Assembly: GCA_029961685.1 (NCBI GenBank)
Contig: JARWKL010000009.1
Location: forward strand, 8,709,758 to 8,773,757
DNA length: 64,000 nucleotides
Direction of reading: 5' to 3'
Source of the DNA: Aristolochia californica
Taxonomy: Eukaryota; Streptophyta; Magnoliopsida; Piperales; Aristolochiaceae
How positions within the stretch are numbered: the stretch's first letter is position 1; each line of letters opens with the position of its first letter. The position numbers and the translations under genes were made by a program. Under the pieces are notes generated by a model. That model was not told where the DNA came from and did not search any database. It was given only the letters and a program-made list of their open reading frames with translations. This document shows, piece after piece, positions 44,893 to 56,977 of this stretch.

Positions 44893-45602
44893 CTAATGAC
44901 GGCCATTCACATTCATGAGACTTATTGCCAAATTTGGGTCACACTTCAGAACACACATTTTTATCACATCATGTGACTCAATAATTTTTTTAACAAAGAT
45001 TCTATACCTGATTATGTTCTCACAAACAACAATATAATTCTTCAGTTGAAGTATTTTCTCTATCTGCTGACCAATATAGTTTAGGTCTGATTTGGCAGCA
45101 ACAACGTCGCTATAATTCTTCTGAGATGACTCACAAAGAGCAATTAGTGCTCTCTGGCGAATTGCTGTAGCAGCAGCAGATAAATTGGCGTTCATTCCCT
45201 CGGCAAGTGGAAGCCTTCCCATTGATATAGAGTGCAAAATTGCCATTGCACCTCCCCTATCAATTTGCACGATTTCAACCATGCTCCCAGCTCCTGTCTT
45301 AATACCTCTTAGCATTTCTACATATATCTGGCAAGCACCTAGAGCATTCCAGAACAGTGTATGCACTTCAGTTATACTAATCCCTCCAAGCTCCTTCAAG
45401 TATCTACTTCCTTGAGACACACATCCAGCCACTACAAGGGACATACCATCCTTTTTGCATTTTGAATTTAAAGTTTCCTTGGCTGATGGACTAGAAGATT
45501 TCACAGTACACGTATTAGTGAACCAAGGATCTACCTCCTCTGGATTATCACGCATTACATGTCCAAATGCTCAAAGCTGACCAGCCATATATTCACTGTC
45601 AC
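44893..45602 (-). pseudogene. CDKAL1-type fragment plus unknown segment in G, unit 2
   Basis: Copy of 13,696-14,405, with the 220-codon frame open from 45,555 and the same upstream TGA and downstream TAG. NTCTV and AGCV are kept. Confidence 0.7.
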
Positions 45603-45717
45603 TCTAATTATGGAAACACCCAAAAGTTTTCCTGTATATGCACTGTGTTCCAGGCATTTGTAGGGAAGAAGATACAGGTGCGCCATTGATTTTATGGGCA
45701 CTTTGATTTTATGGTTT

Positions 45718-45998
45718 CATCCCCACGGCCACTAATGACATATAGAGGCTAGGTGGCGGTCCACCAACTACAACGTCGCGTTCCGGCATTAAGTCGAATA
45801 GCTACCTGGTAGAGACGCCTTAGCCCCACACTTTGCATAACTGTACACCATATAATTCCAAGAAACCAGACCTAGTAGAATAATTTCATAGAACAGTGTT
45901 CGAGCGGACACTACATCTCCGCAGGCTGAATACATGTTAACCAAAGGATTTGTTCCACAAACGACCTCTGAAGGTTCGCAAGAATTAGTTGTAAGCAC
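45718..45998 (-). pseudogene. PLS-class PPR fragment in G, unit 2
   Basis: Reads NPLVNMYSACGDVVSARTLF and LVSWNYMVYSYAKCGAKAS. The stop seen in unit 1 is Cys-Gly here, so this copy is the less damaged one; a frame change follows near 45,800. Confidence 0.65.
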
Positions 45999-46249
45999 CA
46001 ACGGTGATGAAGTAGTTGATCTTCTCAATGAAGGTTCCTTCAAAGATTGGCCACTGCCTGCACAGAAACAAGACCACAACCAGGATAGTAAAGCAGAGAC
46101 GGCACACCAGAATCCACTGTGACACCATTTCTCCGACAGCCCATTTTCTGGCTGGTGTTTACCATTGTAACGAACAACATGTGAGAAACAAATTGAGATA
46201 AAGGGAAACAATTGTTTAATTTTACTGCCGGAATTCTCTTTTTCCGCCA

Positions 46250-46380
46250 AGGCAACAATTTCCATTGTGAAATCAAAGATTTTGGGTTTTTGGTCTTTCT
46301 TGTTTGCATCTGCTAGCACGACCCATTGATTTATCAACGAGATCTTCCCCGCACCGTCGTTGCCGAGAAGAATGACCTTA
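46250..46380 (-). pseudogene. Possible Rab GTPase P-loop fragment in G, unit 2
   Basis: KVILLGNDGAGKISLINQWV, open where unit 1 has a stop. Same caveats as 15,040-15,180. Confidence 0.4.
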
Positions 46381-46684
46381 GGAAATTTTTATCAACGGCG
46401 AACAACAGCCACTATGTTGACGAAGGAGGTATCTGGGCAAACTTTATCATTGAGCCTCTAGGCTCGAAAATTTCCAGTCTCCCTGACTTCGGATTTCTAG
46501 AGGCTGGGCTTTAGTTTAGGTTGCCGAGTACAGAGGAGCTTGACGAAAACTTATGAGCCCAAATCGGGTTGTTCCAAAGAAATTTGAGGTCGATCGACTT
46601 CGGAACAACCAAAATTATTTGTTGAGACAAAGGTTGCCCCGTCTTCTTCTAGAACAACGACTTTTCAATCTCTTCGACATTTCA

Positions 46685-46959
46685 ATGGAAGACGGACGTA
46701 TATCATCAGGCATTGCTGCTATACACATTTCCATTTTGAGTCTGTCGAGTTGCTGGTCGATTCTTTTCATTCATGCCTCAGCTTATGCCTGCATTGCTGC
46801 CCTTTGTACCTCCTTTTCAAGTCTGTCGATTTGGAGTCAAAGAGTTGGGATTTGTTCCAACAGCTGTCTGATATAAGCAAACCTCACCTCATTTTTTACC
46901 CATACATTCTACACTCTAACAACCAAATCTCTTAACTCGTCAATGCTGGAATACCCCAT
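46685..46959 (-). pseudogene. gag-like start of G, unit 2
   Basis: Same MGYSSIDELRDLVV opening, 24 bases from the 5' LTR; decayed like unit 1. Confidence 0.45.
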
Positions 46960-47488
46960 GTTACCCTGCTCTAATACCCAGTTGTTATGGTCCCGGATCT
47001 AACACAGTGATTCGTAGGGAAGAAAAAGAGAAGAGAAGAATAAAGTCGAAGGGAAGCTTGAAAACCCTAAGTTCATTAAGGAGAACGCACACCCCTGAGC
47101 TCGTTTAGGAGAACTCAAAACCTTGGTTAGACTAAAATCAGACTTGTCTTTTCTCATTCCTTTCACCCCTTAAGTAGGGTTTACGCTAACAAGGGTTCAA
47201 GAGAAAGAATTACAGTATTGCCCCTATGGCATACTAACTCATCAATTAAAATAAAAATGAAGCAAAAGTAAATAGAAAGAAAAATAATTAACTTAATACT
47301 AAAAGACTCAACCATTGTGCCTTTGCATTACCCGGCCTGCTATTGAGTTCATAACAATGTATATGAACAATATGCATATATGCATGTTAGTAATTTGATT
47401 CATTCCATTTCCGGTAAGTTCCTAAATATGTTTCTCATTGTTTGTTTAATGTACGTTTAAACTCTAGCAAGAAATGACAATTCTAAAC

Positions 47489-48683
47489 CTTGTCAATCTG
47501 ATCATTTGCCGCCTCTGCAAAAGATGACACTTTTTTGGCAGATTTATCATGAACGCTTGGACCAGTGGGCATCTAAAATCTCCTCTCTCTGACATCTCAT
47601 CGTTGTTCAAACTCTCTATGACAATCCAATGAAAATTTAGACCAACTACCGATTTCACAAATAATTAAAACTCAAAACTTCAAGAAAATCGAGACGAAGC
47701 CGCAAGAAGATGATAGGAAAATCCCAACGATTGATGCAACAAAACTTCCCTCCACATCAAATCACTTAGCTCTGGGAAAACATGCTTCACTTAGATGAAT
47801 CAATACCCTTATCCAACGTCTCAAACTATAGTGTTAATAATGAAGTCAATGCAAATTTGTAGGATCACTGAAGCAACACCTGTAGCCAGTTTTAGATGTG
47901 AGAAGTTGGATTGTAACCTACCATACAGATAAAATTCACAACATTACCATTTTTTATACCTTTTACATGACGCAAGGCAAACACTATGAGAAGTACAAAA
48001 CACATGAGTTTGAAGCATTCACTTAATGAAGTTGAATCTAAGCAGGCCCAATTAGTAGCAAAAGATAGAATTTTTTTTTCTTTTCCGATCACCTACAAGT
48101 CTGATTTTCTTCTTTCCAAAATTCAAGAAGTTGTGAGTGCAATTAGTAGTTTGGAAGAAAAAGAAGAAAATAGTAGCAAGTTTATGGTTACCAAGTCATG
48201 AAAAAACGATCACCATCAACAGCACACAAAGGAAACTAATCCAACACAAGAATGACCCCCCGAAGAGGAAGTGCAGCAGATAAAGGTTTTGATGCGTCTG
48301 CAAGTCCGCCAGATTTATGGTGGCCTCACCAAGGATGCTAGAACGAGATGATCCTTGACAAAACAGAAGAATATCCCTTCTAAATGTCTACTAAAGATAA
48401 AGAACTCTAAATTAGTTTAACACAATAACAAAATAATAGGCTTCTATAAGAAAAGAAAGAGATGAGATATAGGGTCCAAGTGAGAGAGAGAGAGAGAGAG
48501 AGAGAAGTTCAAAAGAACGACAGATACCATTGCAACCACAAGGTTGTAGAGCTTCTCCTCAAACATTTTAGTTTTAGCATCTTGGAATAGTATTGCAGTC
48601 TCATAGATAGGATCCGACCATTTGCAGTTCTCATTCCCCACATTGGCTTTGGTTGTTTTTGTTTTTGTTGTCTTTCCAGTATC
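47489..48683 (-). pseudogene. NT-C2 coiled-coil pseudogene, 5' exons, unit 2
   Basis: Copy of 16,273-17,462: C2 exon 48,683-48,528 (NENCKWSDPIYETAILF), 48,353-48,240 (SRILGEATINLAD-like, same frame loss), and 47,618-47,489 (REFEQQ ... EAANDQID, same frame changes). The shared lesions show the gene was dead before the units duplicated. Confidence 0.75.
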
Positions 48684-49274
48684 AACAAGAATAAAAAAAT
48701 CAGATCATTATTAGGGCAATACAACGAGCAACCAAATGATAGGTCAATTGCACTCCACAAATCAGTGGTAGCTCTAGCTCAAGAAACTTGAAACAATGTC
48801 AGATGAAAACTAAATGCTGAGATATCTATCCAAATAGCCATTTCAAGAGCAATGAAAAACCCACATTCCGGAATGGAAATAAACTTAGCTCTAACATAAG
48901 GTCATATTTAACAAAAGGCTTACTTGTGTAGCATGGAAATGTAGCCAAAAAACCACTTTTACTTTTGCCTTTCTAAAGTTAGCTATCCTGGACATTATGT
49001 CGAATCAACCAAACATAACCAGGAAAAATACAGAAAAAATACATTCCTGGATAGTATTAGGCATTTTCATTATTAAATTTGAAAATGCTTAAAATCAAAG
49101 AGCATCTTACGTAGAGAAGCAAAGAAAGGAACTGAAAAGGAAACAAGAAGGCAAGTAAATATGAAATTCAACAAGGGCGTTTGAAACTGACGTGCTGATG
49201 GCAGCTGCTCTTTTCCGCTTGCAAACTGAGAATCGACATTCAATAGAAATAGCAATTAAATATCTGCGTGAACA
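48684..49274. other. Upstream interval, unit 2
   Basis: Counterpart of 17,463-18,126 with a ~120-bp deletion. Nothing recognised. Confidence 0.4.
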
Positions 49275-49600
49275 TTACAGAACGACGTCGGAAACGAGAG
49301 GTAAGCACCAGGCATTTTGACGCACATGCGCACGGGCCCAAGTCCTCCCACGGGCGGCATACCCTTGTCTTGTAAGAATTGGGTTTGTGAGAGAGAAAAA
49401 GCCTATTTCCGACGCGGATGACCAAGCACGAGCGGCACCAGGCGGCTCGTCCACCAGAATTCCATCGATTATAAGGACTTTCTCTTCGGCAATCTCCACC
49501 AGTAACTTTTTCAATGGCGACGATCTTGACGGAGGAGTCACACCGTTCTGATGGGCGAGAGCGGGGAAAAAATGGAAGCTAGCTGCGACGGTACTCGACG
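49275..49600 (-). pseudogene. Possible CCCH zinc-finger fragment, unit 2
   Basis: Copy of 18,127-18,503 with a single-base loss that shifts the YKTRVCRPWEDLGPC part out of the upstream frame. Confidence 0.35.
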
Positions 49601-49739
49601 GAAGTAGTGTATAGGGTCAGATTTTTCGCGGTGGAGGGTAACCTGACATGAGAGAAGCGGAGGTGTGCCTGGTTCACATCGAGAGTGTCCGGGAGGGCGG
49701 TACCGGCGGTGTCTATTGATGAGGAAATTGTCTTCTCGC

Positions 49740-50336
49740 TAGGGGGGATTATTTTTTTCCTTCTAACTTAGGTCCTCTGGTTTCCACCAAGGATGAGGAA
49801 CGATGCGGAGGGAAAAGATTCCAGCGGCGTCGGCAAGGAACTTTTTTCGGCAATAACGGTTGTGATGACGGAAACGGTGACGACGGAAACAAAGGTGAAG
49901 GCAGACTAGGGGGAAGAAATATAGCGGTGGCCACAAAATCAGTGGTGACGAAAAGGCAGAAGGCGGCTGGTGAGGCAATTGTCGACAGCGACAAAGGTGG
50001 CCACAACAACGGATGGGAGGGGCTCAGCAGTGACGAGGGGAGGAAGAATTCCCCCCCCTCGCTCTCTCTCCCCTCTCTCCCACTCCGCTCGACGCTCCAG
50101 CTTTGGTCCCGCTCCCTAGTCCCGACTCCCCCAAATCCCCCGAATCCTGCACCGCTTGTTAAATTAACGAGCCGGCTCATGAGCTTTCGAGCCAAACTTT
50201 GATTCAGTTGAGCTTGGCTCGTTAATTTAAACGAGCCGATCCCGGATCTCAAAATCGGCTCAAGATCCAGGTATACTGAATTGAACCGTGCCAGAACGGA
50301 GCCGAGCTCGAGCCAGCTTGGTTTGAAACCACCCAT
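49740..50336. other. GC-rich interval, unit 2
   Basis: Counterpart of 18,660-19,226, with the poly-G tract contracted. No function assigned. Confidence 0.4.
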
Positions 50337-50339
50337 AAC

Positions 50340-53300
50340 TGTCAGACTTTCATATTGCGGACATCACATCTATTCCTGGAACCGTCTTATCATTATGACT
50401 CAAGTTTGTTGCAGGCTCGGTGTTCCAACTAAACCCGTTACAAGCTCTTTAATCTGACACCATTGGTTTAAGCATTCAGAAATGTGTGTTGTGATGATTG
50501 AATGTGGGAGTGTAATTCTTAGATGTTCTAAAAGGATGGTTAATGTATCGTAATAACTTTTATTATATTGTGTGATGAAGTACTTATTGAAATTTGAATA
50601 TTAGAATGATGTTTTAGGAGCACAAGAATGGTTTATTATTCACACTTGTCTTGTTAGATTTTTTTTGTCTTCTTTTTTTTACCTCTTGCTCTTTATGGAT
50701 ATTGCTCTATAGATTCCATTTCTCATTCAATCATTTTCATCCAAATTCCAACTTTCATACAATGAGAAAATACAATTTATGTGACCAGAATTTGAAACCA
50801 TCAAAACGTCCAATCTGAAGTTGTGTGAGCAAACAGATTCCATTTCGCATTCAGTCCTTTCCATCCAAATGCCAACTTCGATATAATGAGAAATGCAATT
50901 TAAGTGAATAGTATTAGAAACCTTCGAAACTTCCTCCTAATACTCACCAAAAGAATTCTTCTCTTCTTGTCCACCAAACCACCGTCTTGGTACTATTCAA
51001 CCTAAGGAATTGTTGAGTAAGTTAAATTAAAACTTCCTAAAATTGATATAGATAATGTTCAAGGCCATCTCAATGCCCTTCCCAAAAAAATTTAGAAATC
51101 CAAATCTAGAAATATCCTCCACTAGTTCTAGGAAGGGATAGGTCTTCCCTTTCAATGCTTATTTCTTGAGCCTAATGGACATTAGCTATTTACATTTTCG
51201 GGTCCTTTCATACACCTTTCTTGTCACAAGGCAATATGGAATTTTCTTTTTCAGATATTTGCACATCTTAAAAGAAAGATTACTTTCGTGCGAATATTTT
51301 CCAAAGAAATCATTCCTACAAACTTCAAGGGGGGTTTAGTGCATTTTGAAAGTGAAAGTCAAAGTGAATTATTTTTTTATGTTAGTATGCATAATGGAAA
51401 GTTTAGTGGAAAGTACATAAGAAATTTATTAATAAAATACTCCAATAGATTTAAATTTTATAGGATATTGTTTATCTAAATTTTCTATTAATAAGTTAGG
51501 ATAGATTTTAACTCTTCTTAATTCATCAATAATAATAATAATTAAACTTTATTTATTTAATTAATTACTTATATATAAATAAATAACTTAAAAAATTTCA
51601 CTTTTATGATATCAAAATGCCTAATCAAATTGTTACTTTTTAATATCTAAATTCTCACTCCTAAAATAATAATTAAATATAATATTAAAATTTATAAATT
51701 TAGGTAAATAAAAAGATGGTATTTTATTATTCAAAAATACTTTTAAATTTTAAATTTATTAGATTTTTTATTTAAATAAACTCAAACATATCTAATTAAT
51801 TTTAAAGTATTAAATAATTAAAAAAATTATGACAATTTATTTAATTAAATATTTATAAAATGATTAAACAAATCCATGCTTTTATATTATCCAAATGTTA
51901 ATCAAATAGTTACTTTAAAAAATCTAAATTCTCACTCTTAAAATAGTCATTAAATATAATGTGAAAAATAAGAATTTTATATAAATAAAAAAGTTTATTT
52001 TATTTTACAAAATCATCTAATAGATTTTACTTTTAATTTAGATAGCAATATTTGGCTAAAATAAAATAAATTTTAAGAAGTTTTAAATTAATAAAAAATT
52101 AACTTGTTTTAAATAAATAAATAATTTTAAAAAAAAACTTATCTAAAATTAATAAAAAATTAATAATTAATTTTTTAGTTAAATATATAAAAATATGATC
52201 AAACAAATACTTTCTTTTATAATATCCAAATTCTTAATCAAATTGTTACTTGTGTAAAATCCAAATTCTCACTCTTAAATTAGAAATCAAATATAATATT
52301 AAAATCATGAATTTATATAAATAAAAATAGTTAAAATTACTTAGTTAGATTTAATTTTTATAATTTAATTATTTTAACTTTTTTAATAATGTAAGATAAA
52401 TTTCAACTTGTTTAAATTAATAATTAATTAATTAAATTAATCTTATTAAATTTAATTAAATGTATAAAATAAAATACTTAAACAAATATTTAATTTTATT
52501 ATATCCAAATGCGAAAATGAGAGGGCAAAATGAGCATAACAAGAGTGAGAGAGCAAGTGAGCATGCGAGTGAAAGTGAATTCACTAACCTCAGGGAGGAG
52601 TGATTTTACTTTCCCTCGTTTTTTTTCTCAAGAATGAGTGTCACTCGCCAGTTACGGTACACACTAACAGGTTTTGGGCTATTTTCACTAATGAAAGTAC
52701 TTTCATTTTCACTTTCACTTCAGAGTGTACTAATAAGGCCTTAGGGTGCTCAATGGAAAGTGCAACGTAAAGTACTCTCTTGTGTTAGTGTACATAATGG
52801 AAAATATATTAATAAAATACTGTGATAGATTTGACCTTATTAAGATAGTTTTATTTAGATTTTTCAATTAACAAAATAAGATAAGTAACTTAAAAATTAA
52901 AAATAAAACTCGGTGGAAGGTTTTCATGGGCTTCAAGATCCCATGGGATATTATCAATTTTGTTGACTCTATGGATTTCTAGAACGCTCTCACCACAATC
53001 GCCACCATCTACTCAATTTTGGCTTACTACAATTGATGGTATCCTAATTTCTTCCATCTATTGACCTAGTTTATAATTTGTTGTTTCTCTTCGCCTCGTT
53101 TCTAACACCAAAATTGTAAATTGGAAGGGAGGACAAGATATAGAATTGTGCATTCAGCGGAGAAGGATGCAAAGTTACCCAGAGAGAGCATTTGCACTAC
53201 TATTCCGATAGAGGCACTCCCGACGGTGAATCGGTTGGACGAAATTATGTATGAATTGAAAGACCAATTTGTTGGGTTGAACTTGTGGGAGATGGGATTA

Positions 53301-53340
53301 CGTCTTCAACTATGTCAAAACCTTCCAGACAAACCTTGAC
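50340..53340. repeat. Block S1: older copy of the right arm, unit 2
   Basis: Starts CTGTCAGACTTTCATATTG and runs through the C-run end near 51,330, AT-rich arm, Tourist-like termini (52,500-52,740) and malate synthase fragment. Block S2 (55,105-55,184 plus 60,557-63,290) repeats the same order about 4.77 kb downstream before counting the copia insertion. S2 is closer to the unit 1 right arm than S1 is, by eye. Confidence 0.7.
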
Positions 53341-53420
53341 CAGAAACTACTACCTAACCGTTTCGAGGTCGAATGGAACAACATTTCAAGAGAAGCTACT
53401 CCGACTTCCTTATCTAGACA
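53105..53420 (+). pseudogene. Malate synthase fragment, longest copy
   Basis: The translation reads HSAEKDAKLPRESICTTIPI then EALPTVNRLDEIMYELKDQF and VGLN, and after a one-base shift CGRWDYVFNYVKTFQTNLDQ with KLLPNRFEVEWNN. This follows malate synthase through [27 protein letters not shown], which includes the Gly-Arg-Trp-Asp segment next to the active site. It extends ~45 codons past the point where the arm copies stop at the palindrome centre, so it preserves the pre-inversion continuation. Frameshifted fragment. Confidence 0.8.
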
Positions 53421-54294
53421 TGTCACTGGTGGGAAGCAGGGGTGGCATCGACCTGAGCCGAGCCTGAACCTGCCTATGTTCGAGCCTGGTTGAAAATTTA
53501 TATTCTAGTAAAAACTAGAAATGTTTTTCCTATGATACATATTTCTAAAAAGTCTTTTAAATAAAATCCTATTACTATTAGTGACTTACTAGAAAATTAT
53601 AAGAAATATTTTAAAGGTAAATGCAATGTATCAGTAAATATGTATATCAAATTATAAGATTGAGATTGAAATTTGAATATTTGAACAATGTATAGAAAAG
53701 AATAGTTTGTTTATTCGCTTTTTGAGCCTATGGTGGATAAGTATGTGCATTACATTTTATGTTTTTCTTCTTTTTGATGTGTTATTGGACATCACTCGTG
53801 TTTGTTTCGGTAACAATTTGTCAGATCAAAGCATACCAAGATGAAGTTTCAATTTTTTAGTGATCTAATGCATGGCCTTAGCTTCTCATTATGTCACTAT
53901 CCGGTGGTTCCAAGCAACCCAGTAATACTATTGAAGATCGTGTTGGTAGCAAGGGGTTGTTCATGCCAAAATATGTAATTGATGTATGAGATATCTTATG
54001 TAAATGGATGAATAGTGTATCATAAAATGGGATGGACTATGTGATGAGATTTAAATGTGAATGCTTATTCAATAATATGAGAGAAAGGTTGATTTATATG
54101 AATTGAGTGAGTTTTTCTTTCTTTTTTCTTATAACCTTTCATAGCTCATGGCAGATATATCTTGTACCATGGACTATGTTTCTCATTTTTTAGCATGTTG
54201 TCGTACCACCAAATTCATAATTCCAAGTGGAAGCAGTATGTAGTCATCGAGCACAAGCGAAAAAATATACACTTGCACACAGGATTGTTGTAAC
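53421..54294. other. Unassigned unique interval
   Basis: AT-rich, no frame, repeat boundary or RNA gene recognised. Absent from unit 1 because of the deletion there. Confidence 0.5.
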
Positions 54295-54754
54295 TGTCAA
54301 TGTCTTAGGCAAGAGTACTTCCTAGAATTACTCTTGCTCAAGCTCGCTTAACTTCGAAGTTCTGAGTCAGATACCTAGCCAATACAACTCGAAAAGACTA
54401 GCCGTTTAAGGTGCAGAAAGCCAAGTACCTAACTCAGACCACAAACTCTAACAAGAGTGGACGGAACCACTCTGACACCCACCCCCGCCCATTCTGGAGC
54501 CGCTTCTCATGGGATACGAACACGGGCCGTGGTGTGCCTAGCTCTAATACCATGTCAAAGTCTTAGTCAAGAGTGCTTCCTAGGAGGTCACCCATCCTAG
54601 AATTACTCTTGCCCAAGTTCGCTTAACTTCGGAGTTCTGAGTCTCAGATACCTAACCAATACAACCAGAAAAGACTAACCGTTTAATGTGCGAAAAGCCA
54701 AGTACCTAACTCAGACCACAAACTCTAACAAGAGTGGACGGAACCACTCTGACA
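54295..54754 (-). mobile_element. Cassandra-like TRIM with 5S rRNA-derived LTRs
   Basis: LTRs 54,295-54,477 (183 bp) and 54,553-54,754 (202 bp) begin TGTCAA and end CTGACA. Both contain a 5S-like stretch (reverse strand) with CGCTTAACTTCGGAGTTCTG; the longer one also has AGGAGGTCACCCATCCTAG, i.e. the 5S internal promoter region. The minus-strand primer site TGGTATTAGAGC (54,541-54,552) abuts the 5' LTR, and the purine tract GGGCGGGGGTGGG abuts the 3' LTR. The ~75-bp interior is non-coding. 5S-bearing LTRs are the hallmark of Cassandra. No target duplication seen. Confidence 0.85.
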
Positions 54755-55104
54755 ACAATGTATATTGCATGTAAGTAAAATTTCAAACAGAATAATTATC
54801 TACAAGGTTAAGCATGAAATGTTCCTTTTAAATAAAAATTTAGTACCCCTCTTTCAATTTGATTGCAAGCACCACACTGACAAAAGCATTTAGGAAAAAA
54901 TTTCTCTCTCTCTCTCTCTCTCTTGTTTGAATATGAATTATTCATTGTTGTTCTTGCAGGGAATCCTTACTGTTGTCTCCCCGTCCCTTCCATTCATTAC
55001 AAACTCTTCTACCAACTGACTCCAACAAACACTCCAAACATGAATCACCGTTGAAGCAAATTCAGTCTTTGAATTAAATCAACTGAAAGTAAAGTAACTA
55101 CTGT
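54755..55104. other. Unassigned interval with (TC)n
   Basis: A TC dinucleotide array at about 54,903-54,923. Nothing else recognised. Confidence 0.5.
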
Positions 55105-55184
55105 CAGACCTTCATATTTTGGACATCACATCTATTCCTGGAACCTCTCTGTCATTATGACTCAAGTTTGTTGCAGGCTCGGTG

Positions 55185-55496
55185 TGACAAATCAAAATCA
55201 AGGGACTGATGGAACAGTCCAAACACCCACAAGAGAGAGCGTAGCTCTCTGGTTTCACGGCGAAACGAAGCAGACGAAAGATTAATCAAAATGTTTTCGT
55301 TGGGATTTTTCCCCTTTCAATAGGTATTTAACCTTTAGGTTTTCCTGTTACAAAATGGCCCATGGGCCCAAGACGACACCCCCCCCCCCCTCTTGTCCCA
55401 TTAAGCCTAGTGAAATAACCCTATGTACATATCCCAAATTATACAACAATTATCAACATAAATTACATTTAATATACATTTTAACATATCGTAACA
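55185..55496 (-). repeat. 3' LTR of copia C
   Basis: 312 bp; a C-run at 55,379-55,390 is shorter than in the 5' LTR. Confidence 0.95.
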
Positions 55497-55503
55497 TCCC
55501 CCC

Positions 55504-56865
55504 TCAAATTGATGATGGTGAGTCAACCAGCAACAATTTGCCAACCAAAAAATTATGTCGAGATTGAGACGATGCTTTGGTGAAGACATCGGCCACTTGA
55601 AGATCCGAAGAAATGTACAGAAGAGATATTACCCGGCGCTCCAAAGTGTCATGGATGGAGTGACAGTCAACCTCAATATGCTTGGTACGCTCATGAAAAA
55701 CCGGATCGGCTGCAATCTGTATAGCACTTGTATTATTTGCATGAAGCGGTGTAGATGAAGGCTGAGGAAACTGGAGCTCAGCAAGAAGACCACGGAGCCA
55801 AATAACTTCCGCACACGCAGTAGACATAGCACGATACTCGGCCTCGGTAGATGACTTGGACACTTGATCTTGTTTCTTACATTTCCAAGAAATCAGTGCA
55901 TCGCCTAAAAACATACACCAGCCTGTAGTAGAGCAACGGGTATCGGGGCACCCTGCCCAATCAGCATCACTGTAGGCAACCAGTTGTAGCGCGGAGCCAG
56001 TAGGAAAAAATAAACCACGAGCAGGGGAGCCGCGTAGATAGCAGATGATGCGCTGAACTGCCGCAAGATGAAGGTGTCAAGGAGATGCCATAAACTGACT
56101 GACCTTATGAACAACATAGGAAATGTCCGGGCGAGTAGTAGTCAAGTAGATGAGACTCCCGACTAGTCGTCGATAGATAGTCGGATCGTCAAGGAGAGTC
56201 CCTTCATCTTTCCGATATTTGACATTAACCTCCATTGGGGTAGCCACCGAAGATGTGTCCTCCAACCCAGCGAGTGTGATAAGATCTTGAATATACTTAC
56301 GTTGGTTTAAGAAAATACCTTTGAGTGTGTGATGGACCTCCAGCCCTAAGAAGTAAGTGAGGCGTCCAAGATCCTTCATATGAAAAGTGGCATGCAACAC
56401 CTTCTGAAGCTTGGTAATCAGTCCAGAATCAGTGCCAGTAATGATGATGTCATCCACATAAACCAAGAGAATGACCATGCCCGCAACAGACTTATGATTA
56501 AAGAGAGATGAATCATACTGACTCTGGGTAAACCGGTGGAGGATAAGTGTGCTAAAAAATTTCTCAAACCAAGCTCGGGGGGCTTCTTTAAGCCCATACA
56601 AAGGACGTCGGAGCTTGCAAACATGATCAGGAGAGGATGTAGACATACCCGAGGGAAGCTTTATATAGACATCTTCCTGCAGATCACCGTGGAGAAAGGC
56701 ATTCTTCACATCCATCTGATGCAATATCCAAGATTGAGAGGTCGTACTGGCTAAGATAGTACGAACTGTGGTCATCTTGGCAACTGGGGCAAAAGTTTCC
56801 TCATAATCAATCCCATATTCCTGCCTGTTCCCCAGGGCCACAAGACGGGCTTTGTACCGATCCAA
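55504..56865 (-). pseudogene. copia C reverse transcriptase and RNase H
   Basis: RT from 56,865: YKARLVALGNRQEYGIDYEE, MDVKNAFLHGD, LYGLKEAPRAWFEKF and LLVYVDDIIITG with the YVDD active site intact. A frame change near 56,080 (after QFMASP) leads to the RNase H part, seen as SDADWAG in another frame, then SSTEAEYRAMS, and HERTKHIEVDCHSI, ending at 55,504. The decay is frameshift rather than loss of domains. Confidence 0.9.
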
Positions 56866-56977
56866 CGATCCATCTGAACGCAGCTTGACAGAGAAGATTC
56901 ACTTACTTCCAAGAGGTCGAATAGTAGGAGGGCAAGCCACAATGTCCCAGGTGTGATTCTCCTCTAGCGCTTGTAGT

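Larger units (their letters stand above)
41007..47356 (-). mobile_element. G: Ty3/gypsy-type LTR element with host-gene fragments, unit 2
   Basis: LTRs 41,007-41,380 and 46,983-47,356; right flank ATGTA. Gene-fragment order is the same as in unit 1, plus a 1.6-kb solo LTR inserted in the PPR piece at 42,427. The capture events therefore predate the unit duplication. Confidence 0.8.

Noticed and set aside
54295..54754. 5S rRNA genes
   Set aside because: The 5S-like stretches lie inside paired TG...CA repeats with a primer site and purine tract, and are partial and diverged; Cassandra LTRs explain them.
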